A DNA stretch of 64,000 nucleotides from Streptomyces violaceusniger. Its GTDB lineage: Bacteria > Actinomycetota > Actinomycetes > Streptomycetales > Streptomycetaceae. The notes beneath the pieces are model-generated. The model saw nothing but the letters and a program-made list of their open reading frames with translations. It did no database searches and had not been told where the DNA came from. The translations under genes were made by a program, and so were the position numbers. The stretch covers positions 682,001-746,000 of the forward strand of contig BJHW01000002.1 of assembly GCA_005405945.1 (NCBI GenBank), in the 5' to 3' direction. This document shows positions 57,120 to 64,000 of the stretch, one piece after another; position 1 is the first letter of the stretch, and each line of letters starts with the position of its first letter.

Positions 57120-57842
57120 TCAAGGCGCGGCCACCCGGCCGGAGGTGAGGCCGCCGTCGACATAGAGGACCTGCCCGGTCACGTACTGGGCCGCGTCGGA
57201 GGCCAGATAGGCGACGGCCTCGGAGATGTCCTCGGGGCGGCCCATCCGGCCCGCCGGGATGGTCCGATCACGCTCGGCCCGTTCGGCGGGCCCCAGGATC
57301 CGCGCGGTGGCCTCGGTGAGGATCGAGCCCGGCGCCACCGCGTTCACCCTGATCCGCTCCGGGCCGAGCTCCACGGCGAGCTGGACGGTGAGCGCCTCGA
57401 TCGCGTTCTTGGTGACCGGGTAGACGCCGGTGCCCGCCGAGTGCATCCGGGCCGCGCCGGAGGACAGATTGACGATCGCACCGCCGCCGCCGTCGGCCAT
57501 GCCGGGTGCGAACGCCTGCACACACCACAGCGTGCCGAGCAGGTTGACGTTCACCACGTCCACGACATCCGCGCGGCCGAGGTCGAGCAGCGGGCCGAAC
57601 CGCCAGATACCGGCGTTGTTGACCAGGAGGTCCACCGGCCCAACCCGCTCGGCCAGTTCCCGTACGGCGTCGCGGTCGGCCACATCGCAGCCGAACCCCC
57701 GCCCGCCCACGGCCGCCGCCGCACCTTTCGCGCCGTCCTCGTCGATGTCCACCGCGACGACGCGGTGGCCGCGCCCGGCCAGCGCCGTGGCGATCCGCAA
57801 CCCCAGTCCCCGGCCCGCTCCCGTGACCACCGCGACGCTCAT
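57120..57842 (-). CDS. Short-chain dehydrogenase/reductase
   Basis: A 240-aa classical SDR: VVTGAGRGLGLRIATALAGR, NNAGIWRFGPL, IVNLSSGAARMHS, active-site YPVTK, and the C-terminal QYVTGQVLYVDGGLTSG. Three in-frame ATGs exist (57857, 57848, 57842); a GGGGAG with 7-base spacer supports 57842. Divergent from the enoyl-CoA hydratase across 93 bp that carries the third palindrome. Likely 3-hydroxyacyl- or hydroxy-ring oxidation; not proven. Confidence 0.88.
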   Translation of the reverse strand: MSVAVVTGAGRGLGLRIATALAGRGHRVVAVDIDEDGAKGAAAAVGGRGFGCDVADRDAVRELAERVGPVDLLVNNAGIWRFGPLLDLGRADVVDVVNVNLLGTLWCVQAFAPGMADGGGGAIVNLSSGAARMHSAGTGVYPVTKNAIEALTVQLAVELGPERIRVNAVAPGSILTEATARILGPAERAERDRTIPAGRMGRPEDISEAVAYLASDAAQYVTGQVLYVDGGLTSGRVAAP

Positions 57843-57883
57843 GCGCATGCTCCCCATTTGCTCGGCTCGGCCACCATGGTATC

Positions 57884-57902
57884 AATAGAGTGTACTCTTC
57901 AT
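57884..57902. promoter_or_regulatory. Shared palindromic operator, copy 3 (SDR / hydratase divergent promoter)
   Basis: AATAGAGTGTACTCTTCAT: the 12-bp AGAGTGTACTCT (57887-57898) is a dyad broken only at its centre. CAATAGAGTGTACTC here and CAATACAGTGCACTC at 48356 differ at two of 15 positions. Confidence 0.65.
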
Positions 57903-57935
57903 GTTGATGGCAGGCTGATGGAAGGTGGCAGCGCC

Positions 57936-58706
57936 ATGGGAAACGCACCGTCGTCCGAGGACGAACTCCTCGTCGAGCGGGACGGCCACGTCGTGGTGCT
58001 CACCGTCAACCGGCCCGGACGGCTCAACGCCTTCTCCCGCTCGGTGCGCGGCAAACTGACCGAGCTGTGGCCCCGGCTGGACGCGGACCCCGAGGTCCGC
58101 GCGGTCGTCGTCACGGCGGCGGGAGACCGCGCCTTCTCCTCGGGCGGCGATGTGTCCGAGCTCGACGGCCCGGAGGACTACCCGCGCTACACCGCCCGCC
58201 AGGCCGGGGTGTTCACCCCGACGATCACCGCGGTCAACGGGATGTGCGCATCGGCGGGACTCCACTTCGTCGCCGACGCCGACATCGTCATCTGTAGCGA
58301 GAACGCCACCTTCTTCGACACCCATGTGCATGTCGGGCAGGTCAGCGCCCTGGAGCCGATCGGCCTCGCACGGCGCATCCCGCTGGGTGAGGTCCTGCGC
58401 ATGGTGGCGCTCGGCAAGGCCCACCGGATCGACGCCCGCCGCGCTCTTGAGCTGGGCCTGGTCAGCGAGGTCGTACCGCGCGAGCGGCTGCGGGAGCGGG
58501 CGGTGGAACTCGGCCACATCATCGCCAAGGCGTCGCCCGCCGCCGTCCAGGCGTCGCTGCGGGCGGTGTGGGAGAGCCTGGACCGCGGCCTGGACGACGG
58601 GCTGAAACACGGTTACCAGATCCTCCAGGCCCATCTCGATCACCCGGACGCCGCCGAGGGCCCGGCCGCGTTCATGGAGAAGCGCGAGCCCGACTGGACC
58701 CCGTGA
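57936..58706 (+). CDS. Enoyl-CoA hydratase/isomerase family protein
   Basis: 256 aa of the crotonase fold. VLTVNRPGRLNAFSRSV, the oxyanion-hole strand GDRAFSSGGDVSEL, and VNGMCASAGLHFVADADIVI. In place of the two catalytic Glu of hydratases (typically E-x-x-x-G and P-E) the second region reads HVGQVSALEPIGLARRIPLG, so activity could be hydration, isomerisation or C-C bond hydrolysis. GAAGGTGG seven bases upstream favours the ATG at 57936; ATG 57918 is also in frame. Confidence 0.87.
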   Translation: MGNAPSSEDELLVERDGHVVVLTVNRPGRLNAFSRSVRGKLTELWPRLDADPEVRAVVVTAAGDRAFSSGGDVSELDGPEDYPRYTARQAGVFTPTITAVNGMCASAGLHFVADADIVICSENATFFDTHVHVGQVSALEPIGLARRIPLGEVLRMVALGKAHRIDARRALELGLVSEVVPRERLRERAVELGHIIAKASPAAVQASLRAVWESLDRGLDDGLKHGYQILQAHLDHPDAAEGPAAFMEKREPDWTP

Positions 58707-58802
58707 CATCCGGCCCGTGCCATCCGGCCCGAGGTCCATTCGTCGCGGGCAAGGACGAGCGCGCATGGACAAGCAGGCAAAGACCAGGGGGAGGAAGAGC
58801 AG

Positions 58803-58919
58803 ATGCCGGACACCGCCGCGGCCACCGACGCCTACGAGACCCCGACCGACGCCAACGACCAGATGCGGATCGTCGAGCGCACCGTGCTCGGCTCCCCCTT
58901 TCCTGAACCGTTTTCGTGA
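58803..58919 (+). CDS. Small ORF (38 aa), possible leader or gene remnant
   Basis: A 38-codon frame begins MPDTAAATDAYETPTDAND and ends ERTVLGSPFPEPFS. It is preceded by GGGGGAGG with a normal spacer and lies between the enoyl-CoA hydratase and the amidohydrolase genes. I recognise no family. It reads like the N-terminus of a longer enzyme cut short after TVLGSP, and could be a remnant. The following 30 bp hold three CTGAAC/GTGAAC repeats. Confidence 0.35.
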   Translation: MPDTAAATDAYETPTDANDQMRIVERTVLGSPFPEPFS

Positions 58920-58950
58920 ACGCGTTTCCTGAACAGATCCAGGAGGTGTC

Positions 58951-60132
58951 ATGCCACTCACCGACGACATCAAGATGATCTCGATCGACGACCATCTCAT
59001 CGAGCCGGCGAAACTCTGGACCGACCGCCTGCCCGCGAAGTACCACGACCGCTGCCCGCACGTGGAGAACATCACCGAGGAGCGGATCGAACCCTTCTAC
59101 GCCAAGACGGTCCACCTCAAGCCGGGCATGCAGATCTGGCGCTACGAGGACATCCTCGAGCCCAATGTGGGTCTGTCCGCGACCGCGGGCACGGACGTCA
59201 AGGACCGCAACTTCAGCCCGATCCGCTTCGACCAGATGCGCCCCGGCCACTACGACCCGGTGGCCCGCCTCGCCGACATGGACGAGGACGGCGTCTGGGC
59301 GCAGGCCCCCTTCCCCAGCTTCCCCGGATTCTGCGGCAACAAGTTCGTCTTCGCCAAGGACAAGGAGCTCGCCCACCTGTGTGTGCGGGCGTACAACGAC
59401 TTCGTGCTCGACGAGTGGTGCGCGGCGGCCCCGGACCGCTACATCGGGCTGATCATCCTCCCGCTGTGGGACCAGGAACAGTGCGTGGTGGAGATCGAGC
59501 GCTGTGCCGCCAAGGGCGCGCGCGGGATCACCTTCCCCGACAACCCCGCGGGGCTCGGCCTCCCCTCGTACCAGGGCACGGGCTGGGACCGGGTGTTCGC
59601 GGCGGCGGCCGCCGCCGAGATGCCGCTGTCCATGCACTTCGGCGGCTCCAGGATCGTCCCCTTCGTCTCGGAGGAGGCCCCGCAGGCCGCGATCACCGCG
59701 CTGTTCGGCATCACCCTGTTCAACTCCATGGCGGAGCTGGTGATGTCGCCGGTCTTCGTCAAGCACCCCACGCTCAAGGTCGCCTATGCCGAGGGCGGCA
59801 TCGGCTGGGTGCCGTACGCGCTGATGCGGATGGACCAGGTCTGGGAGTCCTACCGGGAGTTCCCGCTGGAGAACAACGTGGACCCGGACCGCCGCCCGTC
59901 CGACGCGGTCCGCGAGCACATCTACTCGTGCTTCATCGACGACCCGGTCGGCGTCGAGCAGCGGCATGACATCGGCGTCGGCCGGCTGCTCTGGGAGAGC
60001 GACTACCCGCACGCGGACTCGCTGTGGCCCAACAGCCGCGAGAACGCCAAGAAGGTGTTCGCCGACGTCCCCACGGACGAGGTCCGCAAGATCGTGGAGA
60101 CCAACGCCCGCGAACTCTTCCGCTTCCATTAG
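58951..60132 (+). CDS. Amidohydrolase-2 family metal-dependent hydrolase/decarboxylase
   Basis: 393 aa, TIM-barrel amidohydrolase (ACMSD-like). The metal strand reads ISIDDHLIEP (a DxH variant), then PLSMHFGGS (barrel His), and LLWESDYPHADSLWP (terminal Asp with His). Family members hydrolyse or decarboxylate ring compounds. Proteins of this subtype recur beside acyl-CoA dehydrogenase genes in mycobacteria and related genera, with no assigned reaction that I know. AGGAGG precedes the ATG. Followed by three dehydrogenase genes on the same strand. Confidence 0.85.
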   Translation: MPLTDDIKMISIDDHLIEPAKLWTDRLPAKYHDRCPHVENITEERIEPFYAKTVHLKPGMQIWRYEDILEPNVGLSATAGTDVKDRNFSPIRFDQMRPGHYDPVARLADMDEDGVWAQAPFPSFPGFCGNKFVFAKDKELAHLCVRAYNDFVLDEWCAAAPDRYIGLIILPLWDQEQCVVEIERCAAKGARGITFPDNPAGLGLPSYQGTGWDRVFAAAAAAEMPLSMHFGGSRIVPFVSEEAPQAAITALFGITLFNSMAELVMSPVFVKHPTLKVAYAEGGIGWVPYALMRMDQVWESYREFPLENNVDPDRRPSDAVREHIYSCFIDDPVGVEQRHDIGVGRLLWESDYPHADSLWPNSRENAKKVFADVPTDEVRKIVETNARELFRFH

Positions 60133-60186
60133 CCGCTCCCGGCCGACACGTGATGGCTCTACGACTCGGACGAACAGAGGTAGCGG

Positions 60187-61362
60187 ATGGATCTGGGGTA
60201 TGGGCCCGAGTACGAGCTCTTCCGGGAGGAGGTGCGTGCCTTTCTCCGGCAGCACTGGCGGGCGGTGGACCATCCGGGCGAGGTGGCGGCCTTTCGCAAA
60301 CTCGCCGTGGACGCCGGCTATCTCCACCGCTCCGTACCGCGCCGCTACGGCGGTTCCGAACAGCCCTCCGACGTGTTGAAGGCGCGGGTCATCCGGGAGG
60401 AGTTCACGGCGGCCCGCGCGCCGATGGAGATCAAGTCGCTCGGCACCCAGCTCCTGGTGCCCACGCTCCTGGAGGCCGGTGCGGACTGGCAGAAGGAGCG
60501 TTTCATCGAGCCGACCATCACCGGGCAGATCACCTGGTGCCAGGGGTACAGCGAACCGGGCGCGGGCAGCGACCTCGCCTCGCTGCGCACCAGGGCCACC
60601 CTCCGCGACGGCCGGTGGGTGATCAACGGCCAGAAGGTGTGGACGAGCTTCGCCCACGAGGCCGACTACATGTTCCTGCTCGCCCGCACCGACCCCGACG
60701 CGGCCAAGCGGAAGGGCTTGTCGTATCTCCTGGTCCCCATGGACCAGCCCGGTGTCGAGGTGCGTCCCCTGCGCCAGATCACCGGTGAGTCCGAGTTCAA
60801 CGAGGTCTTCCTGACGGATGTCAGCACCGAAGCGGACTGGATCGTCGGGGAGCCCGGCGACGGCTGGCGCGTCGCCAACACCACGCTCAAGCACGAGCGC
60901 GCCTGGGTCGGCGATGTGGCCGACTCCGACCGGTTGCTGAACAGCCTGATCCGGCTCGCCCGGCGCACCCCCGGTCCTGGCGGGCGGCCCTGGATCGAGG
61001 ATGCCGGGCTGCGCTCCCGGCTGATCGAGGTCCAGGGCTTCGTGGAGGCCCACCGCTACTCGGGCTACCACCAGCTCTCCCGCACGCTCAAGGGCGAGAG
61101 CACCGGTGTGCTCGGGCTGACCAATAAGATCTCCAGTACCGGTATCGCCGCGCGCATCGCCGCCATCGCCCTGGACATCATCGGCGACGCGGCGCTGCTA
61201 CCCCACACCGGACCGGGGCACCAGAGCCCGATCGGGGCCGAGCGCTGGATGAACCAGTACTTCGGATCCCTCGGCAGCGCCATCGCCGGAGGCGCGTCGA
61301 ACATCCAGCGCAACATCATCGCCCAGCGCGGCCTCGGGCTGCCGCGTGACCAAGCGACCTGA
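60187..61362 (+). CDS. Acyl-CoA dehydrogenase, catalytic (alpha-type) subunit
   Basis: 391 aa. MDLGYGPEYELFREEVRAFL N-terminus, YSEPGAGSDLASLRTRATL (substrate loop), INGQKVWTSFAHEADYMFLL, FNEVFLTDV, and the C-terminal GGASNIQRNIIAQRGLGLP. It lies 54 bp after the amidohydrolase and 24 bp before a short partner that lacks the substrate loop, so I predict an alpha2beta2 complex as in actinobacterial steroid side-chain enzymes. Confidence 0.9.
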   Translation: MDLGYGPEYELFREEVRAFLRQHWRAVDHPGEVAAFRKLAVDAGYLHRSVPRRYGGSEQPSDVLKARVIREEFTAARAPMEIKSLGTQLLVPTLLEAGADWQKERFIEPTITGQITWCQGYSEPGAGSDLASLRTRATLRDGRWVINGQKVWTSFAHEADYMFLLARTDPDAAKRKGLSYLLVPMDQPGVEVRPLRQITGESEFNEVFLTDVSTEADWIVGEPGDGWRVANTTLKHERAWVGDVADSDRLLNSLIRLARRTPGPGGRPWIEDAGLRSRLIEVQGFVEAHRYSGYHQLSRTLKGESTGVLGLTNKISSTGIAARIAAIALDIIGDAALLPHTGPGHQSPIGAERWMNQYFGSLGSAIAGGASNIQRNIIAQRGLGLPRDQAT

Positions 61363-61386
61363 GCGACACAGGAGCGGAGACTGGTT

Positions 61387-62454
61387 GTGGACTTCGATCT
61401 GAGCGAGGAGCAGCACCTGCTCGCGGAGTCGATCGACTCCTTCTTCGCCGACCGGTACCCGCTCACGCGGGTACGGGAGGCTTACGACGGCGAGATGGCG
61501 CCCCTCGACGAACTGGCCGCCCTCTCCCTGCACGAGATGCTGATCCCCGAGGAGTACGGCGGCGGCGGGGCGAGCCTCCTGGACACGGCGGTCGCCGCCG
61601 AGCGGCTCGGCGCGGCGGCCGCGCCCGGACCCTTCCTTGGGCGGACGCTGGCCGGTCACGCCATCACGCTCGCGGGCAGCCCGGCCCAGCGCGCGGAGTG
61701 GCTGCCGAAGCTGGCCTCCGGCGCCCGCCGCGCCACCCTCGCGGTCGGCGAGCCCGGCGAACGGTGGGATCTGGACGCCCTGGAGATGCGCGGCGGGCGG
61801 CTCGCCGGCGAGAAGCGGAACGTCCTGGTCGGGGATGGGGTGGACCTGGCCGTCGTCGTTCTCGCCGACGGTCTCGCCCTGGTGGAGTTCGGCACGGACG
61901 GCCTCACCGTGGCCGGGACCGACGTACTCGACCGCACCCGGCCGATGGCCACGCTCACCTTCGAAGGACCCGACCACGAACGGCTGCCGGGAGGCGCCGC
62001 CGCGGCCGCACGCGTGGCCGACCTGGGGGCGGTCCTGCTCGCCGCGGACGCCTACGGCGGCGCGGCCAGGTGCCTGGAGCTCGCGGTCGACTACGCCGGG
62101 GCGCGCGAGCAGTTCGGCACCACGATCGCGCACTTCCAGGCCATCCAGCACCAACTGGCCGACTTGGCGGTCGAGGTGCTGCCTTCGCGCGGCATGTACT
62201 GGTACGCGGCACACGCCCTGGACGGCGGGCAGGACGACGCGAGCGGCTTCGCCTCGCTGACCAAGGCGCACATCACCGAACGGTACGTGGCCGCGGCGCG
62301 GCGCGCCATCGAGGTGCACGGCGGTATCGGCTACACCTGGGAGTGCGATCTGCACTTCTTCCTCCGCCGTGCCGTCTTCGACCGCACTTACCTGGGCTCG
62401 CCGGAACTGCACCGGCAGCGCCGGGCACACGGCCAGTTCGGCATGGCGAGCTGA
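61387..62454 (+). CDS. Acyl-CoA dehydrogenase, beta-type subunit
   Basis: 355 aa from a GTG start. N-terminus FDLSEEQHLLAESIDSFFAD and C-terminal REQFGTTIAHFQAIQHQLAD, IEVHGGIGYTWECDLHFFLR are those of acyl-CoA dehydrogenases, but the SEPxxGSD loop is replaced by GEPGERWDLDALEM. It shares these features with the gene at 33865-34902 and probably completes the FAD site of the preceding subunit. Confidence 0.88.
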   Translation: MDFDLSEEQHLLAESIDSFFADRYPLTRVREAYDGEMAPLDELAALSLHEMLIPEEYGGGGASLLDTAVAAERLGAAAAPGPFLGRTLAGHAITLAGSPAQRAEWLPKLASGARRATLAVGEPGERWDLDALEMRGGRLAGEKRNVLVGDGVDLAVVVLADGLALVEFGTDGLTVAGTDVLDRTRPMATLTFEGPDHERLPGGAAAAARVADLGAVLLAADAYGGAARCLELAVDYAGAREQFGTTIAHFQAIQHQLADLAVEVLPSRGMYWYAAHALDGGQDDASGFASLTKAHITERYVAAARRAIEVHGGIGYTWECDLHFFLRRAVFDRTYLGSPELHRQRRAHGQFGMAS

Positions 62455-62491
62455 CGACAGGCGGAGACGGGGAGAAGGCGGAACGACTGAT

Positions 62492-63778
62492 ATGTGGGAC
62501 TTCTCGACCGAGCCGGAATACCGGGAAAAGCTCGACTGGGCCCGTGAGTTCGTCCACACCGAGGTGCGCGACCTCGAAGTGCTCGGCGTGGACCGGGACA
62601 CCCTGCTGCGCCTCGAAGAACCCCTGAAGCAGAAGGTCAAGGACGCCGGGCTGTGGGCCGCCCATCTGCCGCCTCAGCTGGGCGGCGGCGGACTCGGCCA
62701 GGTGAAACTGGCCCTGCTCCACGAGATACTCGGCCAGGCCTTCTACGCCTCCGAGGTGTTCGGCAACATGGCCCCGGACTCCGGCAACGCGGAGCTGATC
62801 GCGGTCGGCGCGACCGAGGAGCAGCGGGAGCGCTGGCTGTACCCGCTCCTCGACGGCACCCTGCGCTCGGCCTTCTCCATGACGGAGCCCGGCGCGGGCG
62901 CCGACCCCACCCTGCTGACCACCCGGGCCGTACGGGACGGCGACCACTGGGTGATCAACGGACACAAGTGGTACACCTCCAACGGCCCCAGCGCCGACTT
63001 CCTCATCGTCATGGCGGTGACGGACCCCGAGGCCGCCCCCCACCGGCGCGCGTCGATGTTCGTCGTCCCCAAGGGCACCCCCGGGGTACGGATGCTGCGC
63101 ACCATCGGCACCATGGCCGAGCCGTGCCAGCACCACCTCAACTGGTCCACCGGTGACTCCGAGATCCGCTACGAGGACGTGACCGTCCCGGCCGACCACC
63201 TCATCGGGCAGCCGGGAGAGGGGTTCCTGCTCGCCCAGAAGCGCCTCGGGCCCGGCCGTATCCACCACTGCATGCGCTGGATCGGCATGATGCGGCGCGC
63301 CTTCGACATGATGTGCGAGCGCTCGCTGTCCCGCTACACCCACGGCTCGCTGCTCTCCGAGAAGCAGTCCGTGCAGAACTACATCGCGGACTCGGCGGCC
63401 CAGATGCACGCGGCCCGTCTGATGACCCTGCACGCCGCATGGACGATCGACCAGGTGGGCGCCTCGCGGGCGCGTACGGAGATCGCCATGATCAAGTACT
63501 TTGGCTCGCGGGCGCTGTTCGACGTGGTGGACCGGGCGATCCAGGTGCACGGCTCCCTCGGCTACTCCACCGACCTCCCGCTCGAGCTGATGTTCCGCCA
63601 GGCCCGGTCCTTCTCCATCGTGGACGGCCCCGACGAGGTCCACCGGGTCACCGTGGCCCGCCGCACACTGCGCGGCTACCAGGCGCGTGAGGTGCCCACC
63701 GAGCACATCCCCACCCGCGCGACCGGCGCCAGGGAGCGGTTCGCGGAGGCGCTCGAGGCGCTGAGCCTCAACCACTGA
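62492..63778 (+). CDS. Acyl-CoA dehydrogenase, ACAD10/ACAD11-like
   Basis: 428 aa. PPQLGGGGLGQVKLALLHEI, FSMTEPGAGADPTLLTTRAV (substrate loop), INGHKWYTSNGPSADFLIVM, LGPGRIHHCMRWIGMMRRAF and FSIVDGPDEVHRVTVARRTL. This sequence style, with GRIHHCMR and IVDGPDEVH, is that of the ACAD10/11 group. Next to it is an APH-type kinase, the same two activities that are fused in animal ACAD10/11 and adjacent in the Pseudomonas lva operon. Probably removes phosphate from a 4-phosphoacyl-CoA to give the enoyl-CoA. Confidence 0.85.
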   Translation: MWDFSTEPEYREKLDWAREFVHTEVRDLEVLGVDRDTLLRLEEPLKQKVKDAGLWAAHLPPQLGGGGLGQVKLALLHEILGQAFYASEVFGNMAPDSGNAELIAVGATEEQRERWLYPLLDGTLRSAFSMTEPGAGADPTLLTTRAVRDGDHWVINGHKWYTSNGPSADFLIVMAVTDPEAAPHRRASMFVVPKGTPGVRMLRTIGTMAEPCQHHLNWSTGDSEIRYEDVTVPADHLIGQPGEGFLLAQKRLGPGRIHHCMRWIGMMRRAFDMMCERSLSRYTHGSLLSEKQSVQNYIADSAAQMHAARLMTLHAAWTIDQVGASRARTEIAMIKYFGSRALFDVVDRAIQVHGSLGYSTDLPLELMFRQARSFSIVDGPDEVHRVTVARRTLRGYQAREVPTEHIPTRATGARERFAEALEALSLNH

Positions 63779-63807
63779 GCCCACCACCCGGAGAGGCGGT
63801 CGGACCC

Positions 63808-64000
63808 ATGACGGAGCCGGACCTGCGGCGGTACCCCGACGAGCGCACGCTGGTGCCCTATCTGGACCGCCATGCCGCGTCGATCGGGACCGTACGCGCC
63901 ATCCGGCGCATCACCTCCGGCAGCTCCAACGAGATCTTCGAACTCACCACCGACGCCCCGGAGCCGGTGATCCTGCGCACCCCGCCGCGCCGTCGCCTCT
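63808..64000 (+). CDS. APH-type (aminoglycoside phosphotransferase-like) kinase, 3' partial
   Basis: Only the first 64 codons are in the window. ERTLVPYLDRHAASIGTVRA and then RRITSGSSNEIFELTTD match the start of APH/choline-kinase-fold proteins: the GSSNEIF loop replaces the G-loop. In ACAD10/11 and LvaA this fold phosphorylates 4-hydroxyacyl-CoA. GGAGAGG precedes the ATG. The rest, including HxD, lies beyond 64000. Confidence 0.75.
   Translation, partial: MTEPDLRRYPDERTLVPYLDRHAASIGTVRAIRRITSGSSNEIFELTTDAPEPVILRTPPRRRL

Overview
The window is high-GC actinobacterial DNA (over 70% GC by eye). Multimodular PKS genes, a NarL-type two-component pair, a DrrAB-type exporter and several ethylmalonyl/acyl-CoA genes point to Streptomyces. 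The left end fits the violaceusniger/hygroscopicus group, because its gene set best matches an elaiophylin-type macrodiolide cluster (inference). At least 24 sites carry a lost base, nearly always in a short run of G or C. They split genes whose two halves are otherwise intact, so I read them as sequencing or assembly errors and give whole-gene coordinates with the shift noted.

1-15.3 kb: right end of a macrolide-type cluster. It holds the last PKS module (AT end, DH, KR, ACP, TE), a type II thioesterase, a DesVII/EryCIII-type glycosyltransferase, a DrrAB-type ABC exporter, a NarL-type kinase/regulator pair, four deoxysugar genes (epimerase, 4-ketoreductase, aldo-keto reductase, 2,3-dehydratase) and crotonyl-CoA carboxylase/reductase. 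Together they would make, glycosylate and export a polyketide with an ethyl side chain, an enoate terminus and a 2,6-dideoxy-L-hexose.

15.3-32.8 kb: mixed chromosomal genes. These are a LacI regulator, a catalase-fold protein, an Fpg/Nei DNA glycosylase, an FAD monooxygenase, a type II NADH dehydrogenase, transketolase, an NAD-dependent epimerase, a secreted PI-PLC-like protein, dodecin, a universal stress protein, a metallophosphoesterase, a P450 remnant with its middle missing, a DUF4239 membrane protein, a Pro-Thr repeat surface protein, and an AidB-type acyl-CoA dehydrogenase divergent from a PaaX-type regulator. Short degenerate tandem repeats sit in several intergenic gaps.

32.8-39.4 kb: a LacI regulator, then a block with the gene order of the mycobacterial KstR2 locus for steroid C/D-ring breakdown: two acyl-CoA dehydrogenases, SDR (IpdF-like), KstR2-like TetR, thiolase (FadA6-like). 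A KstR2-like operator lies in the divergent promoter. The thiolase 3' end is partly duplicated downstream of its own stop.

39.4-42.5 kb: a small operon of a 16-cysteine double-psi-barrel-like protein, a Tat-exported protein and a MauE-like membrane protein. A YihY/BrkB membrane protein follows, with a MITE-like element abutting its stop codon.

42.5-64 kb: a catabolic island of acyl-CoA genes. It holds an NDP-forming acyl-CoA synthetase, a fused double acyl-CoA dehydrogenase (FadE34-like), a nitronate monooxygenase-family flavoprotein, a HAAT-type ABC importer with a triple-fused permease/permease/ATPase, two SDRs, a zinc alcohol dehydrogenase, a GMC oxidoreductase, an enoyl-CoA hydratase, an amidohydrolase-family protein, an alpha/beta acyl-CoA dehydrogenase pair, and an ACAD10/11-like dehydrogenase followed by an APH-type kinase cut by the window end. 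Three intergenic regions share a short palindrome, so much of this island is probably one regulon. Its substrate is unknown; a hydroxylated alicyclic or branched acid or alcohol processed through a 4-hydroxyacyl-CoA is my working hypothesis.
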